This document shows positions 36,440-50,145 of a DNA stretch of 64,000 bases, piece after piece. Within the stretch, counting starts at the first letter, position 1. Every line of letters begins with the position of its first letter. The DNA comes from Mastigias papua. Lineage: Eukaryota > Cnidaria > Scyphozoa > Rhizostomeae > Mastigiidae. A model generated the notes under the pieces. It saw nothing but the letters and a program-made list of their open reading frames with translations, ran no database searches and had not been told where the DNA came from. Position numbers and translations under genes: made by a program. Location: positions 3,241,602 to 3,305,601 of the forward strand of contig OZ025279.1 in assembly GCA_964019165.1 (NCBI GenBank), read 5' to 3'.

Positions 36440-37380
36440 ATTCGATGAGGATTGGCTAATTCTTTCGCACTTTTGTCTTAAAGGGCAAGAAAACAGCGGA
36501 GAAATTAACAATACGTATAGCTCATTGCAAGAAGCTATATCTGGGGTATCTCCAAGATCTGATCTGGGGCCAATCCTGTTTAATTTTCATATCATCTATC
36601 TACTATTCTTCAATAAAGAAGCAAATGTTTGTAAATATCCTGAGTGGAATACACTGCCATAATTCTGTCTACAGTAGAATAAGAGATCAATATCACCTTA
36701 ATCTGGTTTGGACAAGATGAATTAAAGAATTCATGCCATATTACACAGAAAATTTAAGATAAATAAAATAATAGTAATGCAAGCGAAGAACAAATAAAAA
36801 GCAAGGGTAAGATTTATTTGAAGGTGAAACACTTAAGCGGCACTTTGGACTATACACTCATATCTTTCCAACCTTTGCAATGAGCCTGCAATACAGTCTA
36901 ATGTCTCTAAAAGATTAAAAAATTTTATGAGACTTAAAGAGAAACATTCCAGTTCGATAAGTTGCTTAAGCTAACTTCTTTTATTTACTTTCATCTGCCA
37001 TTTCTCATTAGTTGGATCTTTTTAGATAGCTAAAGAAATATAAGGAAACACATCAAGATTTTGTTATAATGATAACGTGAGCTCGTAAAATGAATTGCCA
37101 TTTAGATTTTGATAATTTTATCTATTTATATACCTATACGATGAATATTATACACCAAAGAGCTCTGTTCACAGGAATATTCAAACCAATAAGATATTTC
37201 CAATCCATTGCCCATACAACAACAATTCCAAGTTAAACCATGTTAGACCCAAACAATTTTTCTAGGCTCACAAAGGATGCAAAACGTATTGGGCTACTGG
37301 TATGGAATAGTTTGCTAAGTGAAGGCAACTTTGTAGAAAGTGAATTATAACATGGAAAATGGAACTTGACTATAAATCTT
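36440..37380 (+). pseudogene. LINE reverse transcriptase relic (RT core to C-terminus)
   Basis: In translation, EAISGVSPRSDLGPILFNFH corresponds to the GVPQGSILGPLLFNIF motif. LLFFNKEANVCKYPEWNTLP corresponds to the YADDNTL region with the catalytic DD lost. Later parts (FIYFHLPFLISWIF; then RLTKDAKRIGLLVWNSL) match the post-RT SFIxSxFxYCPLxW and LGxxxWNxL blocks. Many stops and frame changes mean that it is dead. It belongs to the CR1/L2/Jockey-like group. Confidence 0.7.
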
Positions 37381-37584
37381 AGGATCACTAAGCCGCTGAT
37401 AAGCATTCTATACGATGACTTACTTAACAGAGTGTTCAGCATAAGCTGCAATGTCGATCAATTATGAAAGCTTGAATTTGTGCTGATGCTAAATGGCCTA
37501 AGCTTGAATGCATGAATTAGTAGAACAGCTGGAAAGTCTTAAGGTGAAAATAAGCCAATGGGACAGCCTTATTGCAAACGAAGT

Positions 37585-37720
37585 GCCTGTGAGTTGCCAA
37601 ATGGTTAGAGCGTTTTGACTGCTGTCTAAACATCGATGATTCGAGGCGGACCCTTAGGCCATAGTTGGACCGCATGCTCACCGTCTACTCAGCATCAAAT
37701 GGGTAACTAGTGACTTTTCA
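37585..37720 (+). repeat. Possible tRNA-derived SINE
   Basis: tgccaaatggttagagcg (A-box-like) and gatgattcgaggc (B-box-like) are spaced about 35-40 bp apart, as in a tRNA head. The body after it contains catcaaatgggtaact, a phrase common in marine invertebrate SINEs. Folding is imperfect. Confidence 0.4.
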
Positions 37721-40700
37721 GTCTGTGAATGCGTACACACTAAGCCGAAAATTCATAGATTCATGAATTCACGCACTCCATTTCAAATACTCTTATTATT
37801 TTTCTAATAGAACTGTTTCATACACTTCATTCATACACTTTACTATCAATTGAAAAATAATCCACTAGATTGCATTTTACTATAAATCGTACACAAGCAA
37901 CACGCATCAACACCAACATACCAGCACTTAAGCACATACACACGTACACACATACACACACGCGCGCATGCGTGCAGAAAACACGCAAACAGACACAAAT
38001 TGATAACATAAACCCCAAACTACTTTGGACAAGAAGGACCAAATCAATAAGCTGTTTGGGTTGGTCGATAAAATGTCAGTGAATTATTTCTGTTATTGTA
38101 TGATGAAAGCACATTTCACGTGGAGTTTTCTTTACTAATACTGCTTCGTTAATTTCTATGCATGGACGATATTCTGTACATATCATGAATAACCTCAAAC
38201 AAATTTAATTGCATATATTGTTATGTTTAATACAAAATTGTTGTTCTTTCGAAGTGCAATAAGAACACGTAAACTAGATGAACTCTATGCATTACGCAAA
38301 GTAGGGGTCAGTTATCGCCTGCAAGTTGCTTAGAAGAGGTGATTGAGTCGGCTACACTCAATCCACTCTGTTACCCCATCAGTTACTTAGCAGAACTGCA
38401 GCATGAGGCTACTGAGCCTGATCTTCACTAAAGGGGCTTGGTTGAACGGTTTGCCACAGGTCGTCAACATCTGCCCCACTTCTGAATATCTGCGAAATGA
38501 ATCGCTATTAACTTAAGGGCAACTATCAACACTGCATTTAACGTAAGCTATATTAACAAATAATAATAGCTAAGTTACAGCTCATTAACCCCAGGACCGT
38601 ACCTACAGTAGAGAACAGTAGGCCTCATACTCTAAGACAAATTTTTCTGGCGACAAATCACTATATTTGCTATGTCTCTCAAGAAGCTGTGTCAAATATT
38701 TGTATTCTAGGAGCACATGAAATGAACTAGGCGTTGCATCCTGGCAGATAGTTAATTAATTGTTACATTTATATCTCAACCAATTTGCCAATAAATTTAA
38801 CACATTTAATAATTAAAAACTTAGTCAGATACTCTTCAACCATGAAAATTACGCTCACTTGGTTGGGAAGTTATAGGCCTTTCACCTCCATAAGAAAACT
38901 TCTAGGAAGGACTATGACATAGACTATTCCACTTGTCTCTTCATTGATCCTTCATTCAATCACCTTACCTTACATTATTTTTATTCTACAAATAACAGAA
39001 CAAGTTTTACATTTATTCTATAACTTGCTAGGTGGTATTCGATCACCATCCTTTTTGCATAGGCTGTCAATCTTTGGCTCCTTCACGTGAGCCTCGTATT
39101 ACCCAATCCAGTGTTATCAAATCCTGCTTGTCTCTGATTTGGGATTGGTTTTCACCAGTGGATATCTTCCCTATTTAAGAACAAGAGGACTTGAAGTGTC
39201 GTTAAAAGTTTACCACAGTTTTTCAATGAAGCACCAACGATCTCTGCCAAAACTCTTGGAACACTCACAGTAATTTTTGACCTCGCTGAGGAGCATCCCT
39301 CCTCTCTCCCGAAAGCGATGTTGATTTATGCCAGTTTTACCCGCGGTAAATAATTCAAATTGCTTTCAGAGAACTGCCAGACATCAAACCTTTAAGTTAA
39401 ACATTGTCTTTTGGGGAAGGTGAGCCATTGTTCTTCCCTCTTGACAGAAATCGCAGCATTGCAATCTGTAGCGCAGAGCAATCAATTGCTATTTGCGCTT
39501 AAAGGACGTGATGATATTAGTTCAAATTGTAGAAATCCGTCAAAAAGGGTAATCGGAAACTCTTTCGAATGAAATGTCTTACTAATGGTGAAGCCGTGAA
39601 AAGATGGGCCGAGAAGAAGCAACAATAGACTCATCAATGTAGCCATATATAAATGTGCATATCAACCAACTCTAAGCGATCCAATTCTCAAAATGGTTTT
39701 AACTACTTCTGCTAAACCAACACACTAAAAATCTCTATTTGCCATACCTATCTCATTCTATCTCTCTCATTTCCTTGCGGACTGAACAACTGCGAAACTT
39801 ACTACAAGCAACTATCAATCTTTCCTAGACTCCTTCAGATAGCTCTCAGAGGTAAGTCGGTATATTGCTTACTACATCAGAGTTGTAGAATCAAAACGAC
39901 GACAAAAACGGCCATTATTTATCAGATATTCAATGTCAGACACTAATCAGGCATAATCGAAGCTAATCATTAATCTGGACACAACTCAGAGCTACAAAAG
40001 CATTTGGATTTTTATGTTTGTTTAATGTAAACAGTAATAAACCATATCCAAAGACTTTTGTGAGCATATTTTCATAAGGTTGTTTCCTAGGGTAAAATGG
40101 TGTTTTTGGGCTCAAGATCAAAAACTTCAATCATTGTCACCATTCACAAGAAAATATTTGGCGTCCAGCAACTCATTCAGTTGAACAGCCTATCTAATCA
40201 CTAGGCTAATGGATACTGAGTTCAGAGGAGCCAGAATTCTACTTAAAAGATAACAAGAAACCAAAAATCTATTGAAACTCCGGGTTATCTTGATTGGAAA
40301 AGTATCAGACTAATTGACATAATAGCCTAAGCTGAACAATCCTCATCTTTTGTTAAAGTCTATAGGAGCTCAGTGAAGTCAATTCAAGTCTTTTAATACT
40401 GCATTTTTTTACTTCTCCTAGCTCTTTCTTTCGTGTTTCATAAGAAATTACAGTGCTGATATAGATGAGAAAATGCTATATACAGCATGACCATCCCAAG
40501 GTGTGATTTTGAAATGGCCTTTGAACAAGCGTTGACAATATGGAATTGTTTTGTTTTCACAAATTGAGTCCTTTCATAGTACTTTTTGTCCATTCATCGC
40601 ATTCTTTGGTTTCTTTACCCCAAGGGTAAAGACTTCTTTCGTAATTCGTCCCGTTTGCTTGAGGGTCGAAGATAAATGCTTGTTGAAAAATGCGGACGTT

Positions 40701-40870
40701 GACTTCAACTGGGTAAGTAATAATTTAAACAGCTTTATTCGATTATCAATTGCTTCTTATTTCCTGAACAAACGCCAGGCTAGAGAACTCTAGAGCGATG
40801 AACCTTGGAATCGGTGATTAGTGCTTTTTAAAGTATTTTTTGCATTGCAAGAATCTTCTTTGAGTTTTGT
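37721..40870. other. Non-coding; CA-rich patch at 37910-37985
   Basis: An interrupted (CA)n/(CG)n tract lies at about 37920-37980. Nothing else was recognised, including in the somewhat GC-richer patch at 38295-38490. Confidence 0.4.
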
Positions 40871-40873
40871 ATT

Positions 40874-40990
40874 TCACGAAAAAAGTGGAACACATATTAG
40901 CACACACTGAAAGCACCTTTTCTCTCCGACACTTATCAGAGCATGGAGCGTCAGAAAACGACTGAAAGGTGAACCGAAATACTGTCAAGT
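40874..40990. mobile_element. Half-copy of the 25.7 kb fold-back MITE
   Basis: cacgaaaaaagtggaacac..., cactgaaagcacc, cttatcagagcatggagcg and gaaaggtgaaccgaaa line up in order with one arm of the element at 25708-26074. The second arm is missing. Confidence 0.65.
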
Positions 40991-40999
40991 TTGGTCTTA

Positions 41000-41680
41000 A
41001 TCACTCCACTTACAGTCGCACTGTGGATATTCCGTTATTTCCCAGGTTTACCTCTGGTCAAACCCTTATAAATGAACCCCGTATAAATTCTCTCCACTTA
41101 TAGTCACTTTGGTTAAAGTCATTACTTTTTTCCCCCTACAAAGCAAAATAACCTCTATATATTCACACTTGAGGGGAAAATTGCTTAATTCTTATTGAAA
41201 GCAACTTCGAAAAGGAATTTTCTTAATTTTTGTACTCATTTTACGTACATTTTCAATGATCTAAATCAAGTTACATGGATTCATTAGCCTCCAATAAACG
41301 CAAATTAAATCATCTTTGTTTCCAGATAGCATGTCTATTTGCTGCAATGCACAAGATCAGCTTTCGAATATTTCCCTGTTGAAGACCGTTCCTAACAACC
41401 AATATTTTTATGGTGCACTGATATCAAACAGTATTATCTAATTTTTGTTTTCAATTCCAAGGACTAACGCTTTATTTTTTCTCCCAGTTTCTCGTATCAC
41501 ATTTACAATCATAGTATGTACTGCACTCAAGCAATCATTGTATCTACTAGCTAGTGGGGAAATTACTGCTGGAAAACGTTTTTAAAAAGAGTTCTTGTGT
41601 CAACAAAAGTTTTCTATTAACTACACATCTTTTTTCGGTAACTCCACTAACAGTCACACTCCACTTACAGTCACATTTTC
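41000..41680. repeat. Interval with recurring ctccacttacagtcac motif
   Basis: The motif occurs at about 41005, 41095, 41643 and 41662 in the same direction, in two forms (ctccacttacagtc and ctccacttatagtc). It may mark a dispersed element; no ends or target duplication could be defined. Confidence 0.4.
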
Positions 41681-43984
41681 TTGAAAACATTCAACTAAAT
41701 ATGGATGAATCCACGTGACAAAAATAGTACATCCTGTGATTGGAGGCTTGTTTGACCAATGAGGAGAAACTTACTCTTAGTTTGATTTAAGAGCCTCAAG
41801 AAGAAAACATAACCCCTTCTCTTTACATACAATCAGGCTTTGAGTCTTTATAAATACAGATTCTAAAGCACTAACATGAGAATACGATCTTACTTGTCCA
41901 ATAACCAACATCTTGTTACATACTGCTGCCGTAGGAAGCAGGTTGAATTTTTTACCAGTGCGATTCTGGCTACATAGGGCAACTGATAGCTTGATTGGGG
42001 AGGGGGCAGTGTATAACAATATGCTTCTTCCATGCCATCCTGAGAACAGCCTTTTAGTGCTTACAAAGCAAGTATCAAGCAAAGAATAAGCTCTGAGACA
42101 TGTTCGTACAACATGATCTTGGCTTAATCAACAATCAGAAAGTCTGACATCTATGCATTTTTTGAAGTGATGCAACACTTCTACACTTGAAGTTTGTAAA
42201 TTTGCAATATGCTTGTAACTAAAGCCTGACCTTCTACATTATACTCTATCTCTACATCTCTTCGAGCTGTATTTCTACAACTTAAACGAAGAAACATAGC
42301 ATTTCAAAAGGACTATGTAACAACATGAATACCGTCAATATGAGAGTAGACAGGGGAAGGAGCATAGCAGAAAAATCATTATACACTATGTCTTTTCGAC
42401 AATCCAAGCATTACTAACGAAGAAATTAAAATCCTATGTGCACATCCTACTTTAAATAAAGAATACCAATTGCAGCGTTTCCTCAGTGAAATAAGAAATA
42501 AGGGAAAACGAGACAATTATATCAAGACAAAGCTTAAAAAAAGAAATGTTCACAGTCCCACAAATTTGTTAAAAGCAGACGAAATCTTTCCTTGAATTCA
42601 CACAATAGGTAAGACCGAAACCAAAAGCTAGCAAGTTATCTAACAAGCAAAACGATGAAGTTTTTGGTTATCTACGAGTCAATAAAACTTAGTGCACACT
42701 TCATTAGTATAAATGCTTATTTGTGTTAGTTTTGACCACCTTCTTTCAATAAACAGATTTGTCCTACTTACAATTCCACACTTCCCAAATTACAGAACCA
42801 CAATTGTGATTTGCAGCCCCACAAGATTGAATCAGATCCCACTGATTTTCGATTCTTTATTATAATTATTATATATATCCAACAATATCATAAACTGCGA
42901 TGATGGATAGGGCTACCCAAAGGTCACAACCTCGTGAATATCCTATAATTTTCCTCTTTCAGTCGTATGCTATAAGGGACCAGTCATTAACAACCCTTAG
43001 TACCAGGCGGATTAGAACTGATGAGGGCATGTAAGCTGTTTCAAGGATAATTGAGGGTATGAAGCATTCTTCGAAAACTTTGCTAGGGGTATAAGATCTT
43101 GTTAAAACAAGTTCTGGAGAAAATCAGCTTAATTGGTTTGCAGGTTCTTATTAGCAGCACATTATGATCCAAGCAGTTGTCACATTTCCCACTATGCCAG
43201 AAACCAATAGAATTCTTTAAGTTTCTGCATCATGTTTTCTATAATGTGCTGTTTCATTGGTGTGCTCCTTTTAGTATTCATTGCAACTGCTTGTTCAATT
43301 GAAGCTTCAATTTTTAAATTAACTTTTGGTTTAAAGATGTTCAATGAATTTTAAAAATGGGATCTCAAAAAGAATGATATTGCCTCCTGTACAAAGGTTT
43401 CTCTTGCAATATTCCCAAGCAAGTAATTTTGCGAAATGCATTTCTGTAAGTCATCTTTTCAAGAGAAGTTAAGTTCAATATATGTAATATTAAAAATATT
43501 TATTATTTTTTCATCTTCTAGGTAGGATAAAGTAACGTTGTAAGCAAGCAAGCTATAATAAAATGCTTACAGAAAAATTAAGTGTTAACTGAATTCTGTA
43601 AATAGCAATATTTATTTCTCAATGGGATAGGAAAGTTTTAGACAAAAGTGGGAGGGGTATAAAACTTTTTCACTTTCTGTTAATTCTAACCTGTCCTGGT
43701 ACTCAAAGTTATAAATGACTGACCCTTTAAAGCAAGTTTCTTTGTAGGTTGCTATAACCACGAAACACAGTGGGAGCCAAAAAAATAATGGTATCTTTTC
43801 TTTTGCTTCCGAGCGAAGAACTTTGACACCATCAAAAATGATGGCTTATATTGATATTAATCTTTATCTATTCACCTATCGAATTTATCAACCTTGTAGC
43901 TCTTTCTGTCATACGACATAATCCCATTGTAAACCATCTATTACGAGAACTTCCTTGCTATTCTTTTTTATGTTTCAATTGCAG
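41681..43984. other. Non-coding, nothing firmly recognised
   Basis: A plus-strand frame at about 42375-42597 stays open for ~70 codons (ITNEEIKILCAHPTLNKEYQ) but matches nothing I know. The minus-strand frame 41777-42082 (101 codons) is likewise unassigned. Confidence 0.35.
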
Positions 43985-44220
43985 CATGTAAGATCAGGTC
44001 GACGGCGTTTCTATGGCATCACCACTTGCCCAGGTTTTAGCTAGTCTCTTCATGGCTTACTATGAAAAGGCCTTGTTTTGCATATTTGCCAGTTCCAAAG
44101 TGCTTTTTTACTTCAGACACATCGATGATACATTTCCTCGTGTTAATTTCTAACATGATAGCTTGTCAATCCTTACTTTCGTCAACAAACAGAACTTCAA
44201 TAGCACATTGTAGAATGATA
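43985..44220 (+). pseudogene. Penelope-like RT fragment (palm motifs)
   Basis: Translation gives QVDGVSMASPLAQVLASLFM, matching the PLE RT motif Q(x)DGVAMGSPLGPVLANxFM. Then comes FYFRHIDDTF, the catalytic YxRYxDDTF block, followed by a stop and a frame change before a VNKQNFNS remnant. It is an isolated, decayed fragment of the element class found at 1-3300, lacking the endonuclease. Confidence 0.75.
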
Positions 44221-47200
44221 ATATAGCAAAATAAACTTTTTAAATGTAATTGACTATACTTCTTTATCCTCTACTACAGGGTAAGGGTAACAACTTAGGC
44301 AAAAATCTAATGATATAATGTAAGCAAGATATCATGTATAACATGATTTTCTAGATTGCATTTTATAATCTTCAGGCATTGTACCCGTGTAGCAAAATGT
44401 TCAGGATCATATCATGCTAAAGAGAATCATGACATTACACTTTTTTGATAAAACCAGTAGAAATGAGGTTCAGGCTGGCTGTTCTTAATCTTCCAAAATT
44501 TTGAGGCTGAATTGTTCTTAATTTGTTCTTAAATTATTGAGGTGTAAGCAATGTAGACATTAGACGGTATGCAAGAGAACAATGGATGTTTATGAAACAT
44601 GTATTATTTTCAATAACATTAGCAGAAGGCAAAAGATATACATTCTTACAGATGTACAATCCTTGCTAATAGCCACGATGCACTTACAAATTGTTTTACA
44701 CACTGATGATTCGGATATTTGGAGGACTTTTAGCAAACATTGTTGAGCTTAAAAAGTTTTATATAAGTTTCAAATCATTTTACCACAGTGCTTCAGTCTC
44801 GAATTGCTCTTGATTTGTTCTCAATTTTCCATAAATTTTAAGGCTCTTGTTCTTATAAAATTGTTCTTATAAAAAGAGTGTAACTGCCAATTTGATTGTT
44901 CACTGAATTATGAGCAATTTTAAACCAGAATTATGTATTTTTAAAACAATGGATGCAAGCTGTTAGTGTATAAATAAAGTGCTGAAATAATTTCCTGAAG
45001 TTTTGGCATGAACATGAACAGCGTTACTCAGAACAGCACATCTTGTGCCTGTTACCCTCATGGATTGATGGCAAGGAGGTGATTGCACCCATTACTATGT
45101 GTCTGTAAGCGCCCAGGGATTTTTCCTCTGTAGTTGAAATCTGATGCTTTGCTGTTATAAATATCAAACTAAATCAGTATCCAGATGTTCTCACGTATTA
45201 TTCCAATCATACTCCTTAGATCATAGCATTGCATGCATTTTCTTTCACTTGAATATTGTTTGTTATAGACCCATAATGGGGTAAGAACTTTTCTAAAAGC
45301 TTCTCTTTCTTGTAATACAATTATTTTGCCACCCATGGAATTAATTGAGGTGATGATTGTGGAATTAATTGACCTTGATTTATACCATCAAATCTATAGA
45401 ATAGTTTCAATAAGTATTTCAAGCAATCGGCAGAGCTAGATAATCAGTCCATCTATCTACTTGGAGCCTGTATGTATCAAGGCGAGAAAACCACCGCTAT
45501 CAAAATCTTTATCATCAGCCACAAACAGCCACAACTGTATGCAGGGCTCAACGGCTGGTGTTAACATAGTATGGCTAGGGAAAGTCTGCGAAATACAAAT
45601 ACCAAAAATACGATATTTGCGAATAAACGAGTGTAATACAGGAAGATCTGATTTAACAGACAAATGGGATCTAAATCTTACAATTTTTTGCAACGAGCGG
45701 GTAATTGACTAAACATACTGCTAACATACTTAGGCCAAAGAGGTTAAGCACATAGATTATTTATAACGAGATTTCAACGAGTCTTGGTTATGTATAAACT
45801 TCTCTTGGATTTCAATGGGTGAAAGCCAATTTTCCTAATGATGTTTCGCCCTCGCTTTTTTATCACAAATCTATTCAGAGAAATTGATACCAGTCTTACA
45901 TTCTTCTTGAACAGAACTGATTAGTTGAAATACAAATTCTTGTGGAGAACGGCGTGAAAGTAATAGACATTGGTTGAACTTCTAATTTAACGGAGCATTA
46001 CCGAAGGTTTAACGAAACATTCTTCTATTGGTGAGTGTTAGGTTGATAATACTGTTCTAAACTATTCTATCTCTATTTGAACAGTCATCCTGTCTAAGAT
46101 CTTACTGTTCAATTGTGGCCATTATTTCGGGATCATTCTTTGATCTCAGAATTACTGGAATGCATAAATAGCGTGTTAAGATCTGGCAGATCACCAACGA
46201 TGCAGAACGTTTCATACAAAGTATGATCATCGTAAGGGAGTTAGTAGATAAGATTTGTAAAGATTTTGTGATAAGACATTTTACTTTCATTTCCTTGATA
46301 AACTTTTGAAATTAAATATGAATGAGTAGTAATTGATGTAGTAATATAATTTCTTATATGGATATTAGCAAAAGTCTTCAAATATAAAGATGAGATGATG
46401 AAGAATGGAAGTCATAGTGTCACTCCTACAATGAAGAACGAGAGCTAATACATTTAGGCAACAATGATTCCATATAGGGCTTCAAACTTACTGACAAAGT
46501 TCTCACAAAAAGCATACTTTAGAACACAATTGGTGGGCAAAGAATAGCCAGCCTTTGGGATAGAGCGCCCAATGACAAGAATCTAACACTATTTTGCTTA
46601 AGTACGAACTAACTCACTTAACTACTTACGTAAATGCTAATGTACTTACTACTTAAGTACCCTTTCAGAGAAAGATGAAATGTAGAACGAATATTAGTGT
46701 CTGGGCCGTTCTTGCAAGTTTTCTTTGAAGGTGAAAGGCCTACAATTTGCCAACAAAATGGGCATGGCTTTCATAAATAGAGGAATATTAGTTTAAATTT
46801 GTTAGTATCACATGTTCAATTCGCAAGTGAATTGTGCGAATCTATCAATGTAGCAAATTGATATCATGCTTGCTTCTCCAGAAATAGAAATCTTAGTCAT
46901 TTGCAAACAGAATTTTCGTCTGGGGCGTGTAACACCACCTCACTTCAGGAACAAGCATGATCTATTTGCAAACAAGCCTTGGTCGATCAACGACCAAAAA
47001 TATTACATCCTATATTACTGGCTATCTAGAGGCAATCATGGGACCAGGAGATACCTACAAGGTATTTACAAGGTAGGCTTCAAGCAGACCAAGACCTGGA
47101 GCTAAAAACTGGTTAACATCGCAGATAATACCATAAAAATGTGGAGGATAAAAATGTGGTACATGTGATTAGTGGCTGTCCAAACATGTCAGCATGGTAT

Positions 47201-47456
47201 TACCTACCATTAAAAAACATAATACTTCGGAGAATTATTAATTAAAAACCATTATCAAAAGAACCACCCTGGACATAGATATCATGAATAGAAAGAAGCT
47301 GAATGCGTCAAAAAATGTACGTGATATCAAATGCTAGTGGGATCTACTGATAAAAACCGCTACAAAGATTCCTCATAACAAGCCAGACTAGAGTATTTAA
47401 GACTGGCTGAAGAAATTCTGTACTATAACCAAATCTAGTTGCCCATCTAACACTAA
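44221..47456. other. Non-coding, nothing recognised
   Basis: AT-rich with only short frames (45457-45712, 46102-46290, 46866-47105), none with a recognisable domain. Confidence 0.4.
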
Positions 47457-47641
47457 TAGTAGAGGTCCTTGTGTACTCCAGCTGGATTTCTCTGCCTAAA
47501 TTGTTTTTTTTGCATGAATCACTTTTTTGAGGGTTTCTTTATGGGAAAAAGGTGAGTGCCATTTTTTCCACCAAGTCTAAGGGTAATTTTAGGGGACCGG
47601 AAAATTTCTGTTAAAAATAAGAGCCTCTGCGGAGGAGCAAA
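47457..47641 (+). repeat. Left terminal inverted repeat of the 2.9 kb element
   Basis: It aligns with the reverse complement of 50146-50342. There is one ~13 bp gap after the first 18 bp and a diverged middle; the inner edge is the shared gagcctctgcggaggag. Confidence 0.85.
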
Positions 47642-47823
47642 TTGTTCTGGCTGGAAACGGCATTCTTGCAGAGACGTGCATGCAATATTCCTCCAGGAAT
47701 GGATTCAAGGAGACTGTTATAGCTCAGGCTCATCAGATCTGCCACCTCAATAGAGGGGATAGATGGTAATAAACTGCCCAAAAAGGTATAGAACCTAGCA
47801 AACGACAAAGAATAAAAAACTAT

Positions 47824-50025
47824 TCAGATTTCATTTAATTCTTCGTCTACATCGTTCATTTCAGAAATATCATAGTTTTTTGTATTTTCACATTCAACGC
47901 ATTTGCATAACGGGGTGAAATTCATACCAGTTTTACTGCATGAACACCTTGTTTTGATGTATGATCCTTGGCAACCACACTTTACAAGGGCTATGACAGC
48001 TTGTGGTGCAGGAAGCTCGGTAAATTGAAAAGGTGCAAAACAGCCTTCTGTTTCACGCCAGTCATTATGTGAAAGTGGAGGAAACTGGCTTTTTTGGCAT
48101 TTCTGTATCCCTTATTTTCTTTGGCTATACAGTTTACTCTTTTCAAGAGGGGGAAAAGGTGGTCTTTGTTGGTGGGAGCTTTTCACTTTCTGAATTTATT
48201 TTGCTGAACAATTCACATCTCAATTCAGTAAGGATGTCTGATGTGTATTGGATGAGTACACGAAACACACAAAACTCTCGAGCACCTGCTGACTTCTTTC
48301 CAAGTTAAAATCTCTTTCTCCAAGTTGCTGAAATACTTCAATTATTTCACAGTTCAGTTGCAAAGCAAGGTACGATTTGATTCATTTCTTCTTTGAAATT
48401 CAGAGGAATTTGCCTCCCCAATTAGCCCCAGAAACATATGGAGTCCCGTGAGACCCATTGCTTTGCTGGTTCCAATACATTTGCAGCGCTCACTAATGCT
48501 TATTTTCCTTTCAAGCTTGCTTTTTCCAGTCTTGAACATCAACTCTCCGGTGATGCCGTTTCTTGCAAATAAGTGAAGAAGTAAAATAAAGATGTCGGCT
48601 TTTGGAGAATAGATGGTGACGTTACAAACCACATCGCCCTTGCTTACTGCATGCAAAACATGTAAGCAAATTAATGTGTCTGCTTCTTCATGGTCTTGTC
48701 TAGAAACTTCAGAAGCGTACAAGTTTTCTTTGTTAGGATAACATGAAGTTCCATATACATCAATTAAATCTGTTTCGCTCAGCCTATATTTTTGCAGGAG
48801 GGCTTTGCCTAGATACTCCGTTAACTGTGATTTGGTTTCTATATGTGATAGGAATGTCTTTAGAGGAACCATTTTGATATTAGTCTTGTCATATATGTTA
48901 AACTTGACGGACTCTATATTCATATTACGCTTTGCTCTTGTTTGCGATTTCAAAGAATTGCTGATGTAGCGATCGAAAATCACTCTCCCTTCAGTATAAC
49001 CCTGCAGCATTCGTTCTATTGCTTGAACACGGGTAGAGGTCCAGAAGAGTTGGCAAAGTCCAGACATGTTATCATTGACGCTCCTTTCCTGATGCTTTGT
49101 ACAACAGCCATCCCATCAATAATACATACGTTCATTTGAGTAGGACTTGTTCGAGCTGATTCCGCGATATCCGTATCAACGCCAGATATATCTTGTGTTG
49201 GAAATTCTTTGATTACCTTCATAAATGAGCTTTTGTCGCTCGGTAAAAGAAGCATTCCATCTGAAGGGAACAAGGAGCGGGGAACCAACGAGAATTCGTA
49301 TTGTCCAACTGCTCCTTTCAAAGGCGCTCCAAGCTCAGGACGACATTGCTGGACGACAAGAAGCCTTGCTAGTAGTGATCTATCTTCTCTCAGCTTAACC
49401 ACTTTGTCACTTAGATTACATTTGACCTTGTTGTTGCATGTACTGAACATCTTCAGTTTCACCTTAACCATTGGATCCCGTATGGAGACGCTGGCACTTT
49501 CTTTTTCTAATCTGCTTGCCACAAACTTATTGAATGCATTCTAGCCCTTTTCTTCTCGATTTATGATATCCTCTCTGCTAGAGATTGGTACTTTCTTTGT
49601 AGAGATAATGCTCATCAAATGAGAATTTTGGGAATTCTTGTGGCCATGGAACCTGTTACCTGATTATGTTTTCTCGAATCGAATCAATTCTGTTTTTAAC
49701 TGAGCAAAGACTCAAACTCTTTTGTTAATCTTGATAGCTCGGGTGCGATATAGAAATATCGTTCAAGTGCTTCTTTATTTGGGTACTTCCGGTTATTCCT
49801 CCTACTGCTTTGAGTTGTCGAATCTTCTGTTCTAATGCTTGATCCACAAACAGATCTGTAAGTGAAATTCCTGTTCTTGCAACTGCAAAATCTCCTTTCT
49901 CTAAAGCTTCCCATGTCTCTGAGTCTTTCTGCTCTACTTCATTCATTTGGGCAAGGTGTAGCGGTACATATTTCAGCTTCTCAGTTTCAGACCTCTTTGT
50001 TGATAGAAATTGGCATAAAAAGTAT
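47824..50025 (-). pseudogene. Decayed ~730-codon gene: PIN/FEN-like motifs and Cys-rich C-terminus
   Basis: Reading the minus strand across frames gives these blocks in order. KYVPLHLAQMNEVE...FVDQALEQKIRQLKAVGGI is followed by a middle segment (LGAPLKGAVGQYEFSLVPRS), then VCIIDGMAVVQSIRK and EGRVIFDRYISNSLKSQTRA. After those come RQDHEEADTLICLHVLHA, VTIYSPKADIFILLL and LTGLHMFLG. The end is LPAPQAVIALVKCGC...RCSCSKTG...LCKCVECEN, with a stop at 47824. This order matches a family of uncharacterised proteins I recall as abundant in fish, cnidarian and mollusc genomes. Frameshifts near 49060 and 49700-49750, several stops at 48060-48250, and loss of an Asp in the (S)xDTDV block make it a pseudogene. 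IDG..., HEEADT and SPxxDVxxLL resemble the acidic motifs of PIN/FEN-type nucleases, which is my inference. Confidence 0.7.
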
Positions 50026-50145
50026 CAAATTTCATAAAATAACGGGCATGTTTGGAGATTTAACAATAAAAGTTACAAATAATCTACAGATAGTATACTG
50101 AAAAATAATTTTGATCCCAAGATATATTAGGAAACATGCCTTTGA

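Noticed and set aside
41777..42082. 101-codon minus-strand frame
   Set aside because: No recognisable family, signal or splice context; length is possible by chance.
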